Positions 30,559-39,559 of a stretch of 43,629 bases of DNA are shown piece by piece. Source of the DNA: CAZSAT01 sp964604675 (lineage in GTDB: Bacteria; Myxococcota_A; UBA796; CAJQPC01). The notes beneath the pieces were generated by a model. That model did no database searches. It saw only the letters and a program-made list of their open reading frames with translations, and was not told the origin of the DNA. Where the stretch lies: assembly GCA_964604675.1 (NCBI GenBank), contig CAZSAT010000058.1, positions 1 through 43,629 of the forward strand, written 5' to 3'. Position numbers and translations under genes: made by a program. Within the stretch, counting starts at the first letter, position 1. Every line of letters begins with the position of its first letter.

Positions 30559-31562
30559 GCCTGGCCCCCTGCTTCCTGGTGATCGACAAGCCCCCTGGGC
30601 TCACCTCTCACGACGTCGTGGCCATCGTGCGCGCGGTCACGGGCATCAAGAAGGTGGGCCACACCGGCACGCTCGATCCGCTGGCGAGCGGCGTCCTTCC
30701 CCTCGCGCTGGGCGGTGCCACCCGCTTCATCCAGTACCTGGACGAAGGCCTGAAGGTCTACGATGCCACGGTGGGGCTGGGCTCGCGCACGGCCACGGGC
30801 GACCGCGAGGGCGAGGTGGTCGAGCAGGCCCCCGTGCCCTCGCTCGACAACCTCCCGGCGGTCCTGGAGAGCTTCCTGGGCGAGCGCATGCAGGTGCCAC
30901 CGGCGTACTCGGCTGTGAAGGTGAAGGGCAAGGCGCTCTACAAGTACGCGCGTGCCGGCGACACCGTGAAGGCCGCGGCCCGCGCCATCAGGGTCTATGG
31001 CCTCGAGGAGATCGAGCGGGGTGACGACTCCTTCCGGTGCACGATCTCCTGCAGCCGTGGCACCTACGCACGCGTGCTCGCCGAGGAGCTCGGTGTCGCC
31101 CTGGGCAGCGTCGGGCACCTCGCCAGCCTCCGCCGGCTCCGCTCCGGCCCCTTCGAGATGGAGCACGCGCTCGACCTGTCGACCCTCGCCCAGTTCGTGG
31201 CCGACACCCCGTCCTGGGAGCGTGCCTTCCGACGTCCCAAGGAGGGTGAGGAGCGCCTCGCGTGGAAGCCGCGGGCCGAGGTGTTCGCGTCGCTCGCGCC
31301 CTACGCCTGGCCGCTGGAGCGGGCGCTCGGCCACCTGCCGCAGGTCCAGCTGTCCGGTGCGGTCGCCGACGGCGTGCGCAAGGGCAGCCTGGAGCCGCCG
31401 GGGCCGGCCGAGCTCACCCCGGGTCAGCGCTTCGCCGTGATGGGCGAGCAAGGCTTCCTCGCGGTGGCCGAACGGCACGCCCAGGGTGCGAAGGTGCTGC
31501 GTCGACTGGGCGAGGAGCGCCAGGCCAAGCGCCACCGCGACAAGAGGCGCCGCCGCCGTTGA
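30555..31562 (+). CDS. truB: tRNA pseudouridine-55 synthase TruB
   Basis: The 335-aa enzyme makes pseudouridine 55 in the tRNA T-arm. Catalytic Asp41 is in GHTGTLDPLASGVLPLALG, followed by the thumb QVPPAYSAVKVKGKALYKYAR and FRCTISCSRGTYARVLAEELG. The C-terminal PUA-like region ends in a strongly basic tail (RQAKRHRDKRRRRR), longer than usual. GTG start inside GTGA of rbfA. A hairpin terminator follows. Confidence 0.96.
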   Translation: MSLAPCFLVIDKPPGLTSHDVVAIVRAVTGIKKVGHTGTLDPLASGVLPLALGGATRFIQYLDEGLKVYDATVGLGSRTATGDREGEVVEQAPVPSLDNLPAVLESFLGERMQVPPAYSAVKVKGKALYKYARAGDTVKAAARAIRVYGLEEIERGDDSFRCTISCSRGTYARVLAEELGVALGSVGHLASLRRLRSGPFEMEHALDLSTLAQFVADTPSWERAFRRPKEGEERLAWKPRAEVFASLAPYAWPLERALGHLPQVQLSGAVADGVRKGSLEPPGPAELTPGQRFAVMGEQGFLAVAERHAQGAKVLRRLGEERQAKRHRDKRRRRR

Positions 31563-31572
31563 CGCGCCGATC

Positions 31573-31603
31573 GGGCCGCGCTATCAGTGCGCGGCCTCTC
31601 TTC
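31573..31603 (+). terminator. Rho-independent terminator after truB
   Basis: A perfect 8-bp stem (GGCCGCGC at 31574-31581, GCGCGGCC at 31589-31596) with a 7-base loop is followed by the T-rich TCTCTT. Placed 11 bases after the truB stop, it probably separates rbfA-truB from rpsO. Confidence 0.65.
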
Positions 31604-31708
31604 TGAGGTGAACCCTACGGTCTCTGTGGCCGGGCGGGATGCGGGCCACGCGGCCCGCGCCATCGGCCCACCCCGCTGCGGACACCGTCACGACAAGGAG
31701 ACACTCCG
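31604..31708 (+). promoter_or_regulatory. rpsO upstream leader with GC-rich hairpin
   Basis: TACGGT (31616-31621) is a TANNNT-type -10 candidate. Downstream, GCGGGCC (31641-31647) pairs with GGCCCGC (31652-31658) around a 4-base loop. Outer segments (GGCC near 31628 and GGCC near 31665) could add a second helix, giving a junction-like fold. S15 commonly represses its own mRNA by binding such leaders, so this is a candidate autoregulatory element. AAGGAG lies 8 bases before the ATG. Confidence 0.4.
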
Positions 31709-31978
31709 ATGGCACTGCATCAGTCCGAGAAGGCTGCGATCATCCAGAAGTTCGCGCGTGAAGACGGCGACACCGGCTCCCCCGAGGTGCAGGTGGCACT
31801 CCTGACGGAGCGGATCAAGCAGCTCACCGGTCACTTCGAGTCGCACAAGGGCGATCACCACTCTCGCCGGGGGCTGTTGAAGCTCGTCGGTCAGCGTCGG
31901 CGGCTCCTGCGCTACCTGAAGTCGAACCACGAGGACCGCTACTTCAGCCTGATCAAGGAGCTCGGCCTGCGTCGTTAG
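31709..31978 (+). CDS. rpsO: 30S ribosomal protein S15
   Basis: The 89-aa product has the normal length and the standard sequence: FAREDGDTGSPEVQVALLTERI, LTGHFESHKGDHHSRRGL and VGQRRRLLRYLKSNHEDRY. It binds 16S rRNA early in assembly. It lies between truB and pnp, the classic arrangement, and has its own leader and a terminator on the 3' side. Confidence 0.98.
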   Translation: MALHQSEKAAIIQKFAREDGDTGSPEVQVALLTERIKQLTGHFESHKGDHHSRRGLLKLVGQRRRLLRYLKSNHEDRYFSLIKELGLRR

Positions 31979-31989
31979 GCCGGCTCGTC

Positions 31990-32027
31990 GGGTCCGGGTG
32001 CAGAACCCGGGCCCACCCGCTCTTTTT
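31990..32027 (+). terminator. Rho-independent terminator after rpsO
   Basis: GGGTCCGGGT (31990-31999) pairs with ACCCGGGCCC (32005-32014) through ten base pairs including one G-U, with a GCAGA loop. A T run at 32023-32027 follows after eight bases. It would terminate or attenuate rpsO transcription before pnp. Confidence 0.65.
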
Positions 32028-32194
32028 CCCCAAACACACCACCACGCGTCACGCGGCGGACGGCTCTCGGGCCGTAGGTCTCCGCGGGCTGAGCACGTCG
32101 GTTTCTCCGACCCGCGCGCTCACTCCGAGCAGGTCTACGGAAACCGGCACGGGTTCCGGTCGCAGCAGGGGCGTGGTCCATCAAGAGGACAGCC
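32028..32194 (+). promoter_or_regulatory. pnp 5' leader with small hairpins
   Basis: 167 non-coding bases before pnp contain ACGGC/GCCGT (32060-32064 with 32071-32075) and GTCGG/CCGAC (32097-32101 with 32107-32111). In enterobacteria pnp mRNA is autoregulated through a leader hairpin cut by RNase III; a similar use here is inference only. AGAGGA lies just before the ATG. Confidence 0.35.
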
Positions 32195-34321
<2,127 letters not shown>

Positions 34322-34326
34322 CTCCG

Positions 34327-34776
34327 GTGAGCGGTCCGGTCCTCCCGGTGCAGGTCCTTCCCCATGGGGAGGGCCTGCCGCTTCCGGCCTACGAGACGGC
34401 CGGCGCTGCTGGGATGGACCTGCGAGCCGCCCTGACCGAGCCCATGACGCTCGGTCCAGGCGAACGCGCTGCGGTCCCCACGGGGCTCGCGATGGCGGTG
34501 CCGCTGGGCCTCGAGGCCCAGGTGCGCGCACGCTCGGGCCTGGCGTTTCGCCACGGCCTGGCGGTGCTCAACGCGCCCGGCACCATCGACGCGGACTACC
34601 GCGGCGAAGTGAAGGTGCTGCTGGTGAACCTGGGCAACGAGTCCTTCACCGTCGAGCGCGGCATGCGCATCGCCCAGCTGGTGCTCGCCGCCGTCGCGCA
34701 GCTGCCCCCCGCCAGGGTCGAGCGGCTGGACGGCACCGACCGTGGGGCGGGCGGCTTCGGCTCCACCGGCGTCTGA
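34327..34776 (+). CDS. dut: dUTP diphosphatase (trimeric dUTPase)
   Basis: The 149-aa enzyme hydrolyses dUTP to dUMP and PPi. All five motifs are present: AAGMDLRA, RARSGLAFRHGL, LNAPGTIDADYRGEVKVLLVN, RGMRIAQLVL and the C-terminal RGAGGFGSTG. GTG start 5 bases after the pnp stop, so it is co-transcribed. The C-terminal arm is complete. Confidence 0.97.
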   Translation: MSGPVLPVQVLPHGEGLPLPAYETAGAAGMDLRAALTEPMTLGPGERAAVPTGLAMAVPLGLEAQVRARSGLAFRHGLAVLNAPGTIDADYRGEVKVLLVNLGNESFTVERGMRIAQLVLAAVAQLPPARVERLDGTDRGAGGFGSTGV

Positions 34777-34786
34777 GCGCCTGCGC

Positions 34787-34806
34787 GGCTCCTACAGGCT
34801 CCTACA
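34787..34806. repeat. 10-bp perfect tandem duplication
   Basis: GGCTCCTACA occurs twice back to back (34787-34796, 34797-34806) in the 25-base gap between dut and the Cys-rich lipoprotein gene. It duplicates the minus-strand gene's last codon and TAG stop. This is probably a recent slippage event. Confidence 0.7.
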
Positions 34807-35452
34807 AGAAGCCGTTCTCCACCAGGTAGCTGCAGTCGCCCAGGCACGCGCTGCCGTAGCCGGCGCCGAGGTTGACGCACTGGAACCCCGACGGGCAGGG
34901 CTCGTCCTCGACCGCCGAACATTGGCTGTAGCAGTAGTCGAGGTGGCAGAGCTTGCCGTACCCGGTGAAGCTGTCACACGCGAAGCCGGGGTCACAGTCC
35001 TGGTTCGAGTTGCAGCTCCCGCCCACCGTATCGATGTAGCAGGTCGCGCCCACGCCGCACGTCGAGGAGAGCGCGGTGATGTCACAGGTCTGGCTGCAGT
35101 GCGCGTAGGCCGGGTCGTCGTAGCAGGCACCGGTGGTGGTGTCGCAGAGCTGTCCGGCGGAGCAATCGAGCGTGGCGTTCCGGCAGTCGCTGGCGATGCA
35201 GGTGGTGCTGTCGACGTCGCAGGTCTCGCCCGCGTAGCAGTCGTCGTCCGCCCCGCATCCCGACTCGCACGCGTACGAGTCGACGTTGCAGTAGTAGCCG
35301 ACAGAGCAGTCGGCGGACTCCAGGCAGTCGGCTGCCTCACAGACCTCCTCGACGCACGCGAAGCCCTGCTCGCAGTCGCCGTTGTCGACACACTCTCCGC
35401 CACTGCTGCTGCCGCTGCCGTTGCACGCCAGCGTCAAGAGGAACACGGTCAC
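34802..35452 (-). CDS. Cys-rich Dickkopf-like lipoprotein, 216 aa
   Basis: It begins MTVFLLTLAC with Cys10 as the probable lipid anchor. GTG 35452 is secure because a TGA lies two codons upstream in frame. After a Gly/Ser linker come five or more short disulfide modules with the pattern CxxxxDCxxGxxC (CVDNGDCEQGFAC, CLESADCSVGYYC, CGADDDCYAGETC, CNSNQDCDPGFAC), about 30 cysteines in total, as in Dickkopf N-terminal-like domains. Likely exposed on the cell surface. The start overlaps the stop of the upstream VWA lipoprotein gene (GTGA). Confidence 0.85.
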   Translation of the reverse strand: MTVFLLTLACNGSGSSSGGECVDNGDCEQGFACVEEVCEAADCLESADCSVGYYCNVDSYACESGCGADDDCYAGETCDVDSTTCIASDCRNATLDCSAGQLCDTTTGACYDDPAYAHCSQTCDITALSSTCGVGATCYIDTVGGSCNSNQDCDPGFACDSFTGYGKLCHLDYCYSQCSAVEDEPCPSGFQCVNLGAGYGSACLGDCSYLVENGFL

Positions 35453-36486
35453 GCGTCACCTCCCGTGTCGCCCGAGCTGCCCTCGTCGCCCTCGGACTCG
35501 CCGGTGCAGAACTCGTCCACGTCGCCGCTGCCACGGTCGTAGCGGATCGAGATCTGGGAGCTGGGCGGCGGCATCTGCGAGCGATCGAAGGCCACGGCGG
35601 GCTCGTCGTCGTCGGTTCGCACGAAGGTCCACTGCCCGTCGTCGCACGGGATGATGTCGTCGTCGTCGATCGAGACCTGCAAGGTGGACGGCGCAGGCTC
35701 GGCCGACAGCACGAAGGTGTCGTTGAGACGGCTCGCGTTGAGGCTCAGCTCGGTGACGATGTCGGAGAAGTCCTCCTCGCAGATGCTGCCCACGATGCCG
35801 TTGGTCTGCGAGGCCACGTCCAGGTAGCGGGTGCCCTCCGTGGACTCGAGCGCCACCCCGAAGCAGTCGTTCAGGTCCTTCACGACCAGCGCCGACGCGT
35901 TGACCACGTCGCGGTCACGGTGCCCCTTCACCTCGTAGAAGGTGTTGATGTAGTCGGCGGTGGGGCGCGGCGAGGCGTCTTCCTCGTCGCTCACGAAGAT
36001 CAGCGACAGGCTCGCGTCCTCCCTCAAGAAGCCCGCGTTCACGCTCGAAGCGAGCGGCTCGCTCACGGCCATCAGCGCGCTCTCCAGCCCCATCTCCTGG
36101 CCGTTTCCGCAGGTGCCGACGCTCACGAGGTTGGCGAAGGTCTGGTCGGCGTCGACGGTCTCGTTCGTGATCACCGTGTCGCCGACCAGGTAGCCCCCCG
36201 CCGGAATGGCGGACACGTCGGCCAGAGAGCAGGTGTCGAAGGCCTCTGGGACCTCGACGGTCGTGGTGCCCACGGCGATGTGGTAGTCGACGTTGGCTTC
36301 GTCGAAGAAGGTGATGAATTCGTTGAAGTTGCGGGCCAGGTTGGCCTGGTACGGGCTCATCGAGCAGGAGTTGTCGACGATCATCAGGATGTCCACCTCG
36401 CTGGGCGGGTCCTGGTAGAACACGTCGGCGTTCTCGAACTGACGCAGGTCGTAGTCCGAGCACGCGAGCGCGAAGGCGAGGAGCAC
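35449..36486 (-). CDS. VWA-domain lipoprotein, second copy
   Basis: The 345-aa protein has N-terminus MLLAFALAC (Cys9). The VWA domain begins at about residue 30: DILMIVDNSCSM gives a canonical MIDAS D38-x-S40-x-S42, followed by SLIFVSDEEDAS. The C-terminal beta module is related to that of the 586-1581 protein and ends in a Glu/Gly/Ser/Asp-rich low-complexity tail. GTG 36486 has GGGAGG about 6 bases upstream; the longer open frame to 37059 is a shadow of the TPR gene. GTTAGT (fwd 36511-36516) about 25 bases upstream may be its -10. Coupled to the Cys-rich gene downstream. Confidence 0.87.
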   Translation of the reverse strand: MLLAFALACSDYDLRQFENADVFYQDPPSEVDILMIVDNSCSMSPYQANLARNFNEFITFFDEANVDYHIAVGTTTVEVPEAFDTCSLADVSAIPAGGYLVGDTVITNETVDADQTFANLVSVGTCGNGQEMGLESALMAVSEPLASSVNAGFLREDASLSLIFVSDEEDASPRPTADYINTFYEVKGHRDRDVVNASALVVKDLNDCFGVALESTEGTRYLDVASQTNGIVGSICEEDFSDIVTELSLNASRLNDTFVLSAEPAPSTLQVSIDDDDIIPCDDGQWTFVRTDDDEPAVAFDRSQMPPPSSQISIRYDRGSGDVDEFCTGESEGDEGSSGDTGGDA

Positions 36487-36546
36487 GGTTTCCTCCCGGA
36501 AGGACCACGGACTAACCTCTGTGGGAGCGGGTAAGGGAGCCCCAAC

Positions 36547-37041
36547 GTGCAGCGACACCCCCTGGGACGCCGTCTCGACCGGCTCTTGACACCTCTCTTT
36601 CGCCTGGGCGGACGTCTCCTCCGCCGGCCGGACGAGCGGCACCTGCACCACCTGACCGGGCGCTCGAAGGGCGGCGGTGACGGTCCCACCGGTCCGAGCT
36701 TCGGCGCGCTGCTCGCAGCGGGTCGGCAGGCCTTGGAGGACGAGCGCTTCGGCGAGGCGCTCGTGGCCTTCGCCCGCGCCGCCGAGCTCGCCCCGCAGGA
36801 CCCCTGGCCGTGGCACGGTCGCGGCGACGCGTTCCAGCTCTCCGGCGACCACGAAGCAGCGCTCAAGGCCTTCGATGCCGCGCTGGAGCGGCAGCCGGAT
36901 CTGGCGCTGTCCTGGTCCGGCCGCGGCCAGGCGCTCGAGGGCCTCGGTCGCGTCGAAGAGGCCCTCGAAGCGTGGCGTCGCGCTCTGGAGCACGATCCGG
37001 AGCTTTCCTGGGCGCTCCAGGGGCTGGCCCGGCACCCGTAG
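36547..37041 (+). CDS. TPR protein, 164 aa
   Basis: A basic N-terminal region (about 1-50) precedes three TPR units (about 51-164): ALEDERFGEALVAFARAAELAPQDPWPW, QLSGDHEAALKAFDAALERQPDLALSW and EGLGRVEEALEAWRRALEHDPELSW. No membrane segment is clear. GTG 36547 with GGGAG 7 bases upstream. It ends 30 bases before ffh; a link with SRP is conceivable but not shown. Confidence 0.82.
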   Translation: MQRHPLGRRLDRLLTPLFRLGGRLLRRPDERHLHHLTGRSKGGGDGPTGPSFGALLAAGRQALEDERFGEALVAFARAAELAPQDPWPWHGRGDAFQLSGDHEAALKAFDAALERQPDLALSWSGRGQALEGLGRVEEALEAWRRALEHDPELSWALQGLARHP

Positions 37042-37071
37042 GCGGGCTACCTCGCGCACCGGAGACTCCCG

Positions 37072-38589
37072 ATGCTCGAGACCCTGACCAAGGGCTTCCG
37101 GAACGCCCGGCTGAAGCTGCAGGGCAAGGCCCAGCTGTCCGAGGACAACATCTCAGAGGCCCTGCGCGACGTGCGCGTGGCCCTGCTCGAAGCCGACGTC
37201 GAGCTGAGCGTGGTGAAGGGCTTCCTGAAGCGCGTGCGCGCGCGCTCGGTGGGTGAGGTCGTTCCGCTCAAGGCCAAGCGCGACCCACGCGGCATGACAG
37301 TGACCCCCGGCGACCACTTCGTGCGCATCTGCCACGACGAGCTGGTCGCGCTGATGGGACCGGTCGATGCCACGCTCGACCTGTCGGGCGCGCCGGCCTT
37401 GATCATGATGGTCGGCCTGCAGGGGTCCGGAAAGACCACGACCGCCGGCAAGCTGGCGCGTCGGCTCGTCAAGGAAGGCAGGCGTCCCCTGCTGGTCGCC
37501 GCCGACATCTACCGTCCAGCCGCCGTCGACCAGCTGATGGTGCTGGGCCGCAAGCTCGGGGTCCCTGTCTTCTCGATCAAGGGCATGAAGCCGGTCCAGC
37601 TCTGCCAGCTGGCGGTGCAGCAGGCCAAGAACGTCGGCCGGGACGTCGTCATCTTCGACACCGCCGGGCGGCTCGCGATCGACAACGCCCTGATGGAGGA
37701 GCTGGAGGAGATCCGCGCCACCACCCAGCCCGACAACGTCCTGTTCGTCTGCGACGCCATGATCGGCCAGGACGCCGTGAAGACCGCCGCGGCGTTCGAC
37801 AAGCGGCTGGACTTCACCGGCTTCGTGCTCACGAAGCTCGACGGCGATGCCCGCGGCGGCGCGGCCCTGTCCATCAAGGAGGTCACGGGCAAGCCCGTGA
37901 AGTTCCTCGGGATGGGCGAGACCCTCGACAAGCTGGACGAGTTCCGTCCGGAGGGCCTCGCGCAGCGGATCCTCGGCATGGGCGACGTGGTCGGCCTGGT
38001 GAAGGACCTCGAGCAGCACGTCGATCAGGCCGAGGCCGAGGCCGACGCCAAGAAGATGCTCCAGGGCGACTTCACCTTCGACGACTTCCTGAAGCAGCTC
38101 GAGACGCTGCGGAAGATGGGCTCGATCAAGGACCTGCTGGACAAGCTGCCAGGGTTCTCGGACCTGAAGGACCAGATCCCGGCCGAAGCGCTCGACGATC
38201 GCGAGATGGATCGGGTGAAGGCCATCATCCAGTCGATGACCAAGCAGGAGCGCCGCCTGCCTCAGCTGATGGAGGAGCCGGGCCGCGTCCGACGCGTCGC
38301 CCGCGGCAGCGGCCGCGAGGAGCAGGACGTGCGCGAGCTCTACCAGCGCTTCGAGCAGGCGCGTCAGATGATGAAGGGCCTCGGCCAGATGAGCGGCATG
38401 TTCGGCGGCGGCAACCGTGCGGCCCGTCGCGCTGGGGGAGGGGGCCTGGGGGGCATGGGAATGCCCGGGATGCCCGGGATGCCCGCCGAGGATTCCGGTC
38501 GGCCCGGCTTGAGCGCTGCCGACAAGCGCGAGCGGAAGAAGCGGCAGAAGGAGAAGCGCAAGGCCCGCAAGAGGCAGCGCAAGAAGTAG
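37072..38589 (+). CDS. ffh: Signal recognition particle protein Ffh
   Basis: The 505-aa SRP54 GTPase has an N domain (about 1-90) and a G domain with GLQGSGKTTTAGKLA (about 114-128), DTAGRLAID, TKLDGDARGG and KFLGMGE. The Met-rich M domain (about 325-440) follows. The 4.5S RNA-binding loop reads EEPGRVRRVARGSGREEQ, where most homologues have SRRKRIARGSG, so the usual Ser is Gly. After a Gly/Met-rich linker the protein ends in a 20-residue, almost wholly Lys/Arg tail. GGAG lies 7 bases upstream of the ATG. Confidence 0.97.
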   Translation: MLETLTKGFRNARLKLQGKAQLSEDNISEALRDVRVALLEADVELSVVKGFLKRVRARSVGEVVPLKAKRDPRGMTVTPGDHFVRICHDELVALMGPVDATLDLSGAPALIMMVGLQGSGKTTTAGKLARRLVKEGRRPLLVAADIYRPAAVDQLMVLGRKLGVPVFSIKGMKPVQLCQLAVQQAKNVGRDVVIFDTAGRLAIDNALMEELEEIRATTQPDNVLFVCDAMIGQDAVKTAAAFDKRLDFTGFVLTKLDGDARGGAALSIKEVTGKPVKFLGMGETLDKLDEFRPEGLAQRILGMGDVVGLVKDLEQHVDQAEAEADAKKMLQGDFTFDDFLKQLETLRKMGSIKDLLDKLPGFSDLKDQIPAEALDDREMDRVKAIIQSMTKQERRLPQLMEEPGRVRRVARGSGREEQDVRELYQRFEQARQMMKGLGQMSGMFGGGNRAARRAGGGGLGGMGMPGMPGMPAEDSGRPGLSAADKRERKKRQKEKRKARKRQRKK

Positions 38590-38656
38590 CGGCTGCCCTA
38601 CAGGGTCGCGGTCTGCGATCCGTAGAGGGAAGCACGGTCCCTGGACGGAGGTGCCC

Positions 38657-39556
38657 GTGCGCTACGACCGAGAGTCCCTGAAGACGCTGCTGAAGGAAGC
38701 CACCGAGCTCCAGGCCACCGACGTGCACCTGAAGGTGCCGGGCCGGCCGAGCTTCCGCGTGGGCCGCGATCTGGTGCCGACCACCCACGACCGGCTCTAC
38801 CCGCAGGACATCTACAGGGCGGCGCACAGCTTGATGGAGCTGGCCCAGACCGATCTGCACCTCGCTGCGGTGAAGGAAGCCGAGTTCGGCCTCGGCCTGG
38901 AGGGCGTGGGCCGCTTCCGCGTGCAGCTCTACCGGCAGCGCGGCAGCTTTGCGATCGTCATCCACCGGATCGAGGTCGAGGTGCCGACGACCGATACCCT
39001 CGGCGTGCCCGCTCCGTACGCCGATCCGCAGTCGTCCTTCGGCTTGTTCCTCATCTCTGGAACGCGTCGCCGGGAGCTGCTGGCGGCCGTGGTCGACGCG
39101 CGCAACCGAGCGGACGGCGGCCACCTCGTGGTGATCGAGGACCAGCTGCAGTACCTCCACACCGACGCGCGCTCCGCCATCTCCCAGCGCGAGGTCGGCA
39201 TCGACACCGCCAGCTTCGAAGAGGCCCTGCGCACCGCCTCACGCCAGGACCCCGACTGGATCGTGCTCGGGGACGTGCCCGACCGGGAGACGGCCGAGAC
39301 CGTGCTCCGGGCCGCCGAGGAGGGCAACAGCCTCGTCGTCGCCTGCCTCCCCAGCTTCACCGCCGACCGCGCGGTGGAGTGGTTCATCGGTCGCTTCGGT
39401 GCCGACCGCGAAGCGGAGGTGCGCCAGCGCCTCGCCGAGGTGCTCGCCGGCTCGGTCTGCCTTGGAGACGCGCCGTCCCGCCTCTACGTGGACGGTGGGG
39501 TGCGGCAGTGCATCCGACTCGGCAGTCCGCTCCCGTGCGCAGCGGCCGAGGGCTGA
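38657..39556 (+). CDS. Degenerate PilT/GspE-like protein (pseudo-ATPase)
   Basis: The 299-aa protein aligns along its length with PilT retraction ATPases: TDVHLKVPGRPSFRVG (N-terminal domain), VIEDQLQYLH (Asp box, IEDPIEF in PilT), ISQREVGIDTASFEEALRTASRQDPDWIVLGDVPDRETAETVLRAAEEG. The catalytic elements are missing. Walker A GPTGSGKS is replaced by SGTRRREL (134-141), the Walker B Glu is Asp206, and the His box GTLHT is CLPSF (230-234). It probably acts as a regulator or structural partner rather than an active ATPase. GTG 38657 (GGAGG spacing 5) is preferred over GTG 38651. No other pilus gene is nearby. Confidence 0.8.
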   Translation: MRYDRESLKTLLKEATELQATDVHLKVPGRPSFRVGRDLVPTTHDRLYPQDIYRAAHSLMELAQTDLHLAAVKEAEFGLGLEGVGRFRVQLYRQRGSFAIVIHRIEVEVPTTDTLGVPAPYADPQSSFGLFLISGTRRRELLAAVVDARNRADGGHLVVIEDQLQYLHTDARSAISQREVGIDTASFEEALRTASRQDPDWIVLGDVPDRETAETVLRAAEEGNSLVVACLPSFTADRAVEWFIGRFGADREAEVRQRLAEVLAGSVCLGDAPSRLYVDGGVRQCIRLGSPLPCAAAEG

Positions 39557-39559
39557 CGG

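Noticed and set aside
38590..38656. A terminator between ffh and the PilT-like gene
   Set aside because: GGTCGC/GCGATC can pair weakly, but there is no T-run and one pair is G-U; evidence is too thin.
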